In this document: one piece after another, positions 1-6,268 of the stretch | Layout: each line of letters begins with the position of its first letter | Position numbering within the stretch: the stretch's first letter is position 1 | NCBI GenBank assembly: GCA_026982255.1 | Contig: JALSHL010000286.1 | Location: 1 to 9,081 of the forward strand | DNA length: 9,081 bases | Direction: 5' to 3' | From: Paracoccaceae bacterium | GTDB lineage: Bacteria; Pseudomonadota; Alphaproteobacteria; Rhodobacterales; Rhodobacteraceae | The notes under the pieces: model-generated | Databases searched by the model: none | Seen by the model: only the letters and a program-made list of their open reading frames with translations | Told to the model about the DNA's origin: nothing | Position numbers and translations under genes: made by a program

Positions 1-462
1 CCCGAACGGGCAATTCAGCGTTGCCAGCAGCATATCCGTGGCGGTGAAATCCCCCATCTTCTGCCCCCAGCGCGCCTGCGGAATGATATAGGGCGCGCGG
101 CTCATCACCTCGGCCCCGCCCGCGACGGCAAAATCCGCATCGCCCAGCATCAGAGCCTGCGCCGCCGAAACAATCGCCTGCGCGCCGGAACCGCACAGCC
201 GGTTGACGTTCATCGCCGGAACACTGTCGGGAATACCGGCGTTGATTGCCGCCACACGGCTCAGATACATATCGCGCGGCTCGGTGTTGATGACGTTGCC
301 GAACACCACATGCCCGATCAGCGCCGGATCAATGTTGGAGCGCTCCAGCGCCGCCCGCGTCACATGCGCCGCCAGATCGACCGGCGCCACACCGGCCAGC
401 GCGCCACCGAACGTGCCGATTGCCGTGCGCGCACCGTCGAGAATTACAATATCCTGGGTCAT
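1..462 (-). CDS. Acetyl-CoA acyltransferase (thiolase), N-terminal part, cut by window edge
   Basis: The visible 154 residues are the N-terminal part of a thiolase of about 390 residues. Thiolases condense or cleave acyl-CoAs through an acyl-cysteine intermediate in the cytoplasm. The nucleophile is Cys90 in the NRLCGSGAQAI motif, at the place expected for biosynthetic/degradative acetyl-CoA acetyltransferases; the GARTAIGTFGGAL opening (residues 10-22) and the AGGAEVMS stretch are also typical. The start at 462 is chosen because CCTCC at 468-472 (GGAGG on the coding strand) lies 5 nt away; an in-frame ATG at 477 lies upstream of that site. It follows maiA on the same strand after 72 nt, so it is probably the third gene of the marR-maiA operon. 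By inference it processes acetoacetyl-CoA made from the acetoacetate released by fumarylacetoacetase, or a related beta-ketoacyl-CoA. Substrate specificity cannot be read from this fragment, and the catalytic His and second Cys lie outside the window. Confidence 0.9.
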   Translation of the reverse strand, partial: MTQDIVILDGARTAIGTFGGALAGVAPVDLAAHVTRAALERSNIDPALIGHVVFGNVINTEPRDMYLSRVAAINAGIPDSVPAMNVNRLCGSGAQAIVSAAQALMLGDADFAVAGGAEVMSRAPYIIPQARWGQKMGDFTATDMLLATLNCPFG

Positions 463-534
463 AGGGGCCTCCGTCATTTGCGTTTCGCCCGACTGTGCCA
501 GCCGCACCGGACCCGCGCAACCTTGACGCCGCGT

Positions 535-1158
535 TCAGGCCACCCTGTCGGGATGCGCCGCCGCAATGGCCCCGATGGCCTCAAGCCGCGCCATGATCGC
601 GTTGATCCGCGGCATTTCCGACATATCCACCTGCCAGCGCCGCGCGTTATATACCTGCGGCACCAGACAGATATCGGCCATGCTCACGCTGTCCCCGTGG
701 CAGAAGTCGCCCGTATCCGCGTGATCCAGCATCGCCTCGAACGCGGCCAGACCCTTGGGAATAAATGTCTGCATCCAGCCCTGCATCGAAATATTGCCGC
801 CGGAGTTTTCGCTGGCAAACCTCGCCACCGACAGGTTGCACACCGGATGGATTTCCATCGCAATCGCATAGGACAAGGCCCGCACCCGCGCCCGCCCCAA
901 GGCCTCGCCGGGCAGAAAACCGGCCCCGCGCACTTCGTCCAGATATTCGATGATCGCCAGCGATTGCGTCAGCACCCGCCCGTCGATTTCCAGCGTCGGC
1001 ACCAGCCCCTGCGGGTTGCGTGCCAGATTTTCCGCCCCGCGATGCGCGCCTTCCAGCAGGTTCACCGGCACGCTTTCATACTCCTCGCCCAGCAGGTTCA
1101 GCGCTATGCGCAACCGATAGGCCGCCGAAGACCGGAAATAATCATACAAAACCGTCAT
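535..1158 (-). CDS. maiA: Maleylacetoacetate isomerase (zeta-class glutathione S-transferase family)
   Basis: A 207-residue protein of the usual length for bacterial maleylacetoacetate isomerase, which uses glutathione to convert maleylacetoacetate (or maleylpyruvate) to the fumaryl isomer. The thioredoxin-like N-domain (about 1-80) carries the zeta-class signature region RSSAAYRLRIAL at 9-20, NPQGLVPTL at 48-56 and the glutathione-contacting Q65-S66 pair; the helical C-domain carries HPVCNL at 104-109 and the GDSVSMAD N-capping box at 155-162. The SSCxxR motif reads S10-S11-A12-A13-Y14-R15, so the usual Cys is Ala. The start overlaps the marR stop as ATGA (4 nt), with GGAGG (plus-strand CCTCC 1163-1167) 4 nt upstream, which implies translational coupling. 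Its pairing with fah across the divergent promoter fits the last two steps of a homogentisate- or gentisate-type pathway. A general GST is unlikely given these motifs. Confidence 0.9.
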   Translation of the reverse strand: MTVLYDYFRSSAAYRLRIALNLLGEEYESVPVNLLEGAHRGAENLARNPQGLVPTLEIDGRVLTQSLAIIEYLDEVRGAGFLPGEALGRARVRALSYAIAMEIHPVCNLSVARFASENSGGNISMQGWMQTFIPKGLAAFEAMLDHADTGDFCHGDSVSMADICLVPQVYNARRWQVDMSEMPRINAIMARLEAIGAIAAAHPDRVA

Positions 1159-1583
1159 TCGGCCTCCAGCAACGTATCGAAAATACCCTCCAGTGCCGCG
1201 CGTTGTTCCGGCGACAATACCGCCAGCACCTGTGCCTCGTAGTCCCGCGCCATCGGTGCCAGCCGGTCCATCATCCGCTTGCCTTTGGGCGTCAATGACA
1301 GTTCCACCAGCCGTTTGTCCTGTGCGTTGACCTTTTTCAGGATCACGCCCGCGGCCTCCAGCCGGCTTGCGGCGCGGCTGACCTTGGACTTGTCCATATC
1401 GACCCGCTGGTAAATCTCGCGGACCGAGACCTTGCCCGCCATCGCCAGATGCACAATCACCCGCCATTCGGCCAGCGAAATGCCGAATTCCTTGCCGTAG
1501 ACCTCGGCAAATCCCTTGCTGATCTTGGTGGACAGAACCGCCAGCCGGTAGGGAAAGAATTGATCGAGATCGAAGGTGTCCAT
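1155..1583 (-). CDS. MarR-family transcriptional regulator
   Basis: A 142-residue winged-helix protein of normal MarR length. Helix-turn-helix residues lie at about 52-80 (VSVREIYQRVDMDKSKVSR followed by RLEAAGV), and the wing carries the family's D-x-R pattern as DKRLVELSLTPKG at 89-101; the flanking helices form the dimer domain. MarR proteins are usually repressors released by a small aromatic ligand. The gene heads the minus-strand operon with maiA and the thiolase and is divergent from fah, so the simplest reading is control of both directions by an aromatic inducer or ring-cleavage intermediate. A second in-frame ATG at 1595 (adding MKSS) is possible; neither start has a strong ribosome binding site, so the first residues are uncertain. 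The reading frame stays open far upstream of the start, but that stretch lies antisense to fah and the next genes. Confidence 0.9.
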   Translation of the reverse strand: MDTFDLDQFFPYRLAVLSTKISKGFAEVYGKEFGISLAEWRVIVHLAMAGKVSVREIYQRVDMDKSKVSRAASRLEAAGVILKKVNAQDKRLVELSLTPKGKRMMDRLAPMARDYEAQVLAVLSPEQRAALEGIFDTLLEAE

Positions 1584-1585
1584 GC

Positions 1586-1615
1586 TTGACTTCATTTCAT
1601 TTGCAACGATATGTT
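1586..1615 (+). promoter_or_regulatory. Candidate sigma-70 promoter for the fah operon
   Basis: TTGACT (1586-1591) and TATGTT (1610-1615) are separated by 18 bp and lie about 60 nt before the fah start codon. Both hexamers are close to the housekeeping consensus. The -35 element overlaps the first codons of the divergent marR gene. The start point would be near 1622, inside the inverted repeat described separately. This is a sequence match only. Confidence 0.5.
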
Positions 1616-1653
1616 CTTGCCAAACAAGCCACGAATCGCGCCGTTTGGCAAGA
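1615..1653. promoter_or_regulatory. Inverted repeat in the marR-fah intergenic region, candidate MarR operator
   Basis: TCTTGCCAAAC at 1615-1625 is repeated in inverse orientation as GTTTGGCAAGA at 1643-1653, a perfect 11-bp inverted repeat with a 17-bp spacer (28 bp centre to centre). The left arm also takes part in a smaller dyad, CTTG-CCAAA-CAAG (1616-1628), directly downstream of the candidate -10 box. A repressor bound here would cover the expected start point. As RNA, the arms could instead form a hairpin ending 12 nt before the fah ribosome binding site. Confidence 0.5.
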
Positions 1654-1676
1654 GGGTTCGGAAAAAGGGGAAGACC

Positions 1677-2963
1677 ATGACACGACTGACCAGCTGGATT
1701 GAAAGCGCCAATTCCGCCACCCACCCGTTTCCGCTCAACAACCTGCCCTACGGTGTGTTCAGCCGCGACGGCGGCAATCCGGTCTGCGGCGTGGCCATCG
1801 GCGACATGGTGCTGGACCTGTCGGTGCTTGAGGCCGAAAACCTGATCCCGATCACGCCGGACGGCCCTGTTTTCGACCTGCCCTTCCTCAACGAATTCAT
1901 GGAACTGGGGCAGGGGGCATGGGCCGAACTGCGCGCCCGTCTGACCGACCTGTTGGCCGTGGGCGGCGATGGGGCGTTGGCCGGAAACCCCGACCTGATC
2001 GCCCGCGCGCTGGTCCCTGCCGAAGATGTCACCATGCACCTGCCCTTCGTCGTGGCGGAATACACCGATTTCTATGCCGGCAAACAACACGCCATCAACG
2101 TCGGCACCATGTTTCGCGGCGCCGAAAATGCCCTGCCGCCGAACTGGCTGCACATTCCCATCGGCTACAATGGCCGCGCCAGCAGCGTCGTGGTCTCCGG
2201 CACCGACCTGCACCGACCGCTCGGCCAGTTGAAGCCGCCCACGGCCGAGGTGCCGCATTTCGGCCCCTCGCGTCGCATGGATATCGAACTGGAGCTCGGC
2301 GCGGTTGTCGGTACCGGTTCCATCCTTGGCGAGCCGATCACCACGGCCGAGGCCGACGAGATGATCTTCGGCTACGTCCTGCTTAACGACTGGTCCAGCC
2401 GCGATATCCAGGCTTGGGAATACCAGCCCCTCGGCCCGTTTCAGGGCAAGGCCTTCGGCACCTCGATCAGCCCGTGGGTGGTGACCAAAGCGGCGCTGGA
2501 ACCCTTCCGTTGTGAAACCCCGCCGCGCGAAAAGGAGCTGTTGCCCTATCTGCACGAAAGCAAACCGGGGCTTTACGACATCGAGCTGGAGGTCACCATG
2601 CAGCCCCAAGGTGCGGATCGTCCGACCACCATCTGCCGGACCAACTACAACCGCATGTATTATTCTGCCGCGCAGCAACTGACCCACCACGCAGTTGGCG
2701 GGTGCGAGATGACCACGGGCGATTTGCTCGGTTCGGGCACCATTTCCGGCCCTGACAAATCGGAATTCGGGTCGCTGCTGGAAAAATGCTGGGGCGGCAA
2801 GGAACCGTTCACCCTCGATACCGGCGAGGAGCGCACCTTCATCGAGGATTACGACCGCCTGACCCTGAAAGGGCAGGCCAAGGGTGACGGTTACACAATA
2901 GGATTTGGCGAATGCACCGGGCGGATTCTGCCCGCCGTGCAGGAACCGGACTGGACAAAATAG
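1677..2963 (+). CDS. fah: Fumarylacetoacetase
   Basis: A 428-residue fumarylacetoacetase, which hydrolyses the C-C bond of 4-fumarylacetoacetate to fumarate and acetoacetate, the last step of the homogentisate pathway. The N-terminal domain (about 1-120) is followed by the FAH hydrolase domain. All residues known from the mouse enzyme are found at a constant offset of +5: metal ligands D131, E204, E206 and D238; catalytic H138 and E369; substrate contacts Y133, R147, K258 and T355. The start at 1677 has AGGGGA (1666-1671) 5 nt upstream; an in-frame ATG at 1611 would add 22 residues with no family counterpart and would begin at the inverted repeat and predicted transcription start. It is the first gene of a five-gene rightward run and is divergent from marR. 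A related diketone hydrolase acting on another ring-cleavage product is the main alternative. Confidence 0.95.
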   Translation: MTRLTSWIESANSATHPFPLNNLPYGVFSRDGGNPVCGVAIGDMVLDLSVLEAENLIPITPDGPVFDLPFLNEFMELGQGAWAELRARLTDLLAVGGDGALAGNPDLIARALVPAEDVTMHLPFVVAEYTDFYAGKQHAINVGTMFRGAENALPPNWLHIPIGYNGRASSVVVSGTDLHRPLGQLKPPTAEVPHFGPSRRMDIELELGAVVGTGSILGEPITTAEADEMIFGYVLLNDWSSRDIQAWEYQPLGPFQGKAFGTSISPWVVTKAALEPFRCETPPREKELLPYLHESKPGLYDIELEVTMQPQGADRPTTICRTNYNRMYYSAAQQLTHHAVGGCEMTTGDLLGSGTISGPDKSEFGSLLEKCWGGKEPFTLDTGEERTFIEDYDRLTLKGQAKGDGYTIGFGECTGRILPAVQEPDWTK

Positions 2964-2972
2964 GGGACTGAA

Positions 2973-3923
2973 ATGGCCAAGGCATTCGCGTCGCAAGGCG
3001 ACATGGAAGAAAAGAAAATCAGCTTTACGCAGGTCGGGCGCGACCTCTGGGCGTTCACCGCCGAGGGCGATCCCAACACCGGCGTTATCATTGGCGACGA
3101 CAGCGTGATGATCGTTGATGCGCAGGCCACGCCGCGGATGGCCGAAAAGGTGATCGAGGAAATCCGCAAGGTCACCGACAAGCCGATCAAATACGTTGTC
3201 CTGTCGCATTATCATGCCGTGCGCGTGCTGGGGGCCTCGGCCTATGGCGCCGAACAGATCATCATGTCCGACCGCGCCGGTGCAATGGTCGAGGAACGCG
3301 GGCAAGAGGACTGGGACAGCGAATTCCAGCGTTTCCCGCGCCTGTTTCAGGGGCACGAATCCATCCCCGGCCTGACCCGCCCGACCCTGACTTTCAACGA
3401 CCGCATGACCGTCTATATGGGCAAACGCCGCGTTGATCTGATGCATCTGGGCCGCGCTCACACGGCGGGCGACATCGTGGCGTGGGTGCCGGACGAACAG
3501 GTGATGTTCACCGGCGACATCGTCGAATACCACTCTGCCTGCTATTGCGGCGACGGGCACTTCGCCGACTGGGGCAACACGCTGGACGCCATCAAATCCT
3601 TCCGCCCGCGCGCCATTGCGCCGGGGCGGGGCGATGCGCTGGTCGGCGAGGAAATCGTCAACGAGGCCATCGAAAACACCCGCGATTTTGTCGAAAGCAC
3701 CTATCGCCCCGCCGCGATGGTCGCGGCCCGTGGTGGCACATTGAAAGAGGCATGGGACGCCGTGCGCGCCGAATGCGATCCGAAATTCGCCGATTATGCC
3801 ATTTACGAACACTGCCTGCCCTTCAACGTCGCCCGCGCCTATGACGAGGCGCTGGGCATGGATACCCCCCGCATCTGGACTGCCGAGCGCGATCTGGACA
3901 TGTGGGCGAAGTTGCAGGGATAG
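2973..3923 (+). CDS. Metallo-beta-lactamase-fold protein with a degenerate metal site
   Basis: A 316-residue protein with the metallo-beta-lactamase fold pattern: the beta-strand GDDSVMIVDA at 41-50, the metal motif region at 77-84, HLGRAHTAGD at 158-167 and the FTGD strand at 179-182. The usual HxHxDH motif reads H79-Y-H81-A-V83-R84, so the Asp and His of metal site 2 are Val and Arg, and the C-terminal His of the usual PGHG motif is Arg219 (PGRG). H79, H81, H163 and D182 remain, enough for one metal. It starts 9 nt after fah with AGGGGA overlapping the fah stop codon, and ends 4 nt before the monooxygenase, so it is certainly in the operon. Possible roles are hydrolysis of a lactone, thioester or glutathione adduct, or a non-hydrolytic or structural role. 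The exact function is not recognised. Confidence 0.85.
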   Translation: MAKAFASQGDMEEKKISFTQVGRDLWAFTAEGDPNTGVIIGDDSVMIVDAQATPRMAEKVIEEIRKVTDKPIKYVVLSHYHAVRVLGASAYGAEQIIMSDRAGAMVEERGQEDWDSEFQRFPRLFQGHESIPGLTRPTLTFNDRMTVYMGKRRVDLMHLGRAHTAGDIVAWVPDEQVMFTGDIVEYHSACYCGDGHFADWGNTLDAIKSFRPRAIAPGRGDALVGEEIVNEAIENTRDFVESTYRPAAMVAARGGTLKEAWDAVRAECDPKFADYAIYEHCLPFNVARAYDEALGMDTPRIWTAERDLDMWAKLQG

Positions 3924-3927
3924 AAGC

Positions 3928-5532
3928 ATGGGAAAAATTTTCGAAACCCCGCTATATCCTTACGAACGCTCGCCCGATCAGGATGCCGGCGTCCCTGTCC
4001 GCCATCCGGTCGTGGTCATCGGTGCCGGCCCTATCGGTCTCGGGGCCGCGATTGACTTGGCACAGCAGGATATTCCGGTGGTGGTGCTGGACGACAACGA
4101 CAAGGTCTCCTTTGGCTCGCGCGCCATTTGTTTCGCCAAGCGACCGCTGGAAATTCTGGACCGTCTTGGCTGTGGCCAGCCGATGGTGGACAAGGGCGAG
4201 GTCTGGAATACCGGCAAGGTTTTTTTCGACGAACGGCAGGTCTATGCTTTCGACCTGCTGGCGGAGGAGGGGCACAAACGCCCCGCCTTTATCAACCTGC
4301 AGCAATACTACTTCGAGGAATATATGATCCACCGCCTGCGTGAATTGCAGGCACAGGGCAAACCGGTCGAGTTGCGCGGCGGTAACAAGGTTTCCGCCAT
4401 CGGCCAGCATGACGACCATGTCACACTTGAAATCGACACGCCCGAAGGACCGTATAATATCGAGGCCGACTGGCTGATCGCCTGCGACGGCGCCAATTCC
4501 CCGACCCGCAAAATGCTCGGTCTCGATTTTGTCGGGCGGGTGTTCGAGGACAACTTCCTGATCGCCGATGTGATCATGGAGGCCGACTTCCCCACCGAAC
4601 GCTGGTTCTGGTTCGATCCGCCCTTCAACCGTGGCCAGTCGGCATTGCTGCACAAACAGCCCGACAACGTCTGGCGTATCGACTTCCAGATCGGCTGGGA
4701 CATCGAGCGCGACGAGGAGCTGAAACCCGAAAACATCGACAAACGCCTGCGCGCCATGTTGGGCGAGGACATCAGATACGAACTGGAGTGGTCGTCGATC
4801 TACACCTTCCAGTGCCGCCGGATGGAGGAATTCCGCAAGGGCCGCGTTCTGTTTGCCGGTGACGCTGCGCATCAGGTCAGCCCCTTCGGCGCGCGCGGTG
4901 CCAACAGCGGTTTGCAGGACACCGACAACCTCGCATGGAAACTGAAACTGGTGATCGAGGGCAAGGCCCCCGAGGCCCTGCTCGATACCTATAGTGCCGA
5001 GCGGGTGTATGGAGCGGATGAAAACATCCTCAACTCCACCCGCTCTACCGACTTCATCACCCCGAAATCTGAGATCAGCCGGATTTTCCGCAATGCGGTG
5101 CTTGATCTGGCCGAGGAATACGAATTCGCCCGTCCGCTGGTGAACTCCGGCCGCTTGTCGGTTCCCTGCATCTATGACGGTTCGGCGTTGAACGGGCCGG
5201 ATGCACCGGATCTTCCGCGCCGGACCCGAACAGGCGCGCCGGCGGTGGATGCGCCCTTGGCGGATGGCTGGCTGATCGACAGGCTCGGTGACCGTTTCCA
5301 GCTTCTTGCCATCAACTGCGAAGCACCGGATGTGGTCGAGGAGGGCGGGATCGCCATCGAAACCCTGCACCTGTCCGCCACGCCGGAAATTGTCGAACGC
5401 TATCTCGGCGACGCCGAAAGCGCCGTCTATCTGCTGCGTCCCGACCAGCACGTCGCGGCCCGTTGGACAGCCTTTGACGAGGGGGCCATCCGCGCCGCCC
5501 TCAAAACCGCAACCGCACAGGGGGATGCGTGA
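3928..5532 (+). CDS. Class A FAD-dependent aromatic monooxygenase (MhpA/PheA/TfdB-like)
   Basis: A 534-residue NAD(P)H-dependent flavoprotein hydroxylase. The three fingerprint motifs of the group are in order: GAGPIG at 32-37 for FAD ADP binding, the DG motif around D187-G188 (WLIACDGANSPTR), and the GD motif at 311-312 (GRVLFAGDAAHQVSPFGARG). A C-terminal thioredoxin-like domain of about 100 residues (around 435-530, with YLLRPDQHVAARW) puts it with the phenol/3-hydroxyphenylpropionate hydroxylase branch rather than the shorter p-hydroxybenzoate hydroxylases. The start at 3928 follows AGGGA (3916-3920) and lies 4 nt after the preceding stop; an upstream in-frame ATG at 3796 is inside the previous gene. 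In this operon it most likely adds a hydroxyl para to an existing one, giving a 2,5-dihydroxylated acid for ring opening and MaiA/Fah processing. MhpA-type enzymes hydroxylate ortho, so the regiochemistry is open. Confidence 0.9.
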   Translation: MGKIFETPLYPYERSPDQDAGVPVRHPVVVIGAGPIGLGAAIDLAQQDIPVVVLDDNDKVSFGSRAICFAKRPLEILDRLGCGQPMVDKGEVWNTGKVFFDERQVYAFDLLAEEGHKRPAFINLQQYYFEEYMIHRLRELQAQGKPVELRGGNKVSAIGQHDDHVTLEIDTPEGPYNIEADWLIACDGANSPTRKMLGLDFVGRVFEDNFLIADVIMEADFPTERWFWFDPPFNRGQSALLHKQPDNVWRIDFQIGWDIERDEELKPENIDKRLRAMLGEDIRYELEWSSIYTFQCRRMEEFRKGRVLFAGDAAHQVSPFGARGANSGLQDTDNLAWKLKLVIEGKAPEALLDTYSAERVYGADENILNSTRSTDFITPKSEISRIFRNAVLDLAEEYEFARPLVNSGRLSVPCIYDGSALNGPDAPDLPRRTRTGAPAVDAPLADGWLIDRLGDRFQLLAINCEAPDVVEEGGIAIETLHLSATPEIVERYLGDAESAVYLLRPDQHVAARWTAFDEGAIRAALKTATAQGDA

Positions 5533-5729
5533 TGCCCGGACTGAATACTGCACCGAACATCGCCAACGCCGATGATTTCTATGCCGCGCTGCTGGCCCTG
5601 CACGAGGGCCACAGCAAAGAGGAAAGCGACGCGATCAACGCGCGCCTGATCCTGATCCTCGCCAACCATATCGGGGATGGCGAGATACTGAAACAGGCTC
5701 TGGAAGCCGCACGAAAGGACATGCCATGA
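5532..5729 (+). CDS. DUF2783 small protein
   Basis: A 65-residue, probably all-helical protein with the DUF2783 pattern (DDFYAALLALHEGHSKEESDAINARL, then ILANHIGD at about 42-49). Its ATG overlaps the last base of the monooxygenase stop (TGATG), with AGGGGGA at 5519-5525 as ribosome binding site, and its own stop overlaps the next ATG, so it is translationally coupled on both sides. There are no Cys residues, metal motifs, signal peptide or membrane segment. The family's function is unknown as far as I know; the fixed position beside a flavin monooxygenase suggests an accessory or stabilising subunit of that enzyme, but this is inference from position only. A GTG at 5529 would add one residue. 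Confidence 0.85.
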   Translation: MPGLNTAPNIANADDFYAALLALHEGHSKEESDAINARLILILANHIGDGEILKQALEAARKDMP

Positions 5730-6268
5730 AAATCGAACAGATCCACCACGTCGCCTACCGCTGCAAGGACGCCAAGGAAACCGTGGAATGGTATAACAAG
5801 ATGCTGAACATGGATTTTGTTCTGGCCATTGCCGAGGACAAAGTCCCCTCCACCCACGAACCCGACCCCTACATGCACATCTTCATGGATGCGGGCAACG
5901 GCAACATTCTGGCGTTTTTCGAACTGCCGACCAAGCCGGAAATGGGCCGCGACCCGAATACTCCGGTCTGGGTGCAGCATCTGGCTTTCAAGGTCAAAGA
6001 CCGTGCCGAGTTGCTGGAATTCAAGGAACATCTGGAGGCAAACGGAGTCGAGGTTCTGGGCGTGACCGACCACTCCATCTTCCACTCGATCTATTTCTTC
6101 GACCCCAACGGCCACCGCATCGAACTGGCCTGCCCCGATCCGGAAGAGGACGCCATGCTGGCCAAGCTCGACGCGGTGAAATGGGATATGCTGGAGGAAT
6201 GGTCGAAGACCAAGAAAGCCCCCAGACACGCCGACTGGATGCACAAGAAAGAATTATCCGGCAACTAA
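5726..6268 (+). CDS. One-domain VOC-superfamily metalloprotein (glyoxalase/extradiol dioxygenase-like)
   Basis: A 180-residue protein with two beta-alpha-beta-beta-beta modules, the size of one-domain extradiol dioxygenases and glyoxalases. Module 1 starts with IHHVAYRCKD (6-15) and module 2 with VQHLAFKVKD (83-92). Candidate metal ligands are H8, E66 (AFFELP), H85 and E133 (HRIELAC), with spacing close to the four ligands of bacterial glyoxalase I; H8/H85/E133 also match the 2-His-1-carboxylate triad of type I extradiol dioxygenases. H116, H120 and Y123 in the TDHSIFHSIYFFDPNG stretch lie where VOC dioxygenases keep second-shell His and Tyr. The ATG overlaps the DUF2783 stop (ATGA) and follows AAGGA at 5715-5719. 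As the last gene of an aromatic operon without any other dioxygenase, it may open the ring, but an isomerase, hydratase or lyase role is equally compatible. Confidence 0.85.
   Translation: MKIEQIHHVAYRCKDAKETVEWYNKMLNMDFVLAIAEDKVPSTHEPDPYMHIFMDAGNGNILAFFELPTKPEMGRDPNTPVWVQHLAFKVKDRAELLEFKEHLEANGVEVLGVTDHSIFHSIYFFDPNGHRIELACPDPEEDAMLAKLDAVKWDMLEEWSKTKKAPRHADWMHKKELSGN

Noticed and set aside
310..1242. Plus-strand open frame across the thiolase and maiA genes.
   Set aside because: Arg/His/Pro-rich composition typical of a shadow frame; both minus-strand genes carry catalytic motifs.
1611..1676. Upstream in-frame ATG giving fah 22 more residues.
   Set aside because: No ribosome binding site, the added stretch is basic and unlike the family, and it begins in the predicted promoter; ATG 1677 has AGGGGA at the right distance.
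1584..3929. Very long open frame on the minus strand continuing upstream of marR (over 900 codons together).
   Set aside because: It lies antisense to fah and the MBL gene, both of which have full family motifs. Its translated sequence has no recognisable domain; only the marR end is real. High GC with third-position bias keeps antisense frames open.
4220..4226. Run of seven T in the monooxygenase gene as a possible slippage or frameshift site.
   Set aside because: The reading frame and family motifs continue unchanged on both sides, and no structure or alternative product is evident.
3952..5553. Open minus-strand frame of over 500 codons opposite the monooxygenase.
   Set aside because: It mirrors the codon pattern of the monooxygenase and shows no domain or ribosome binding site.
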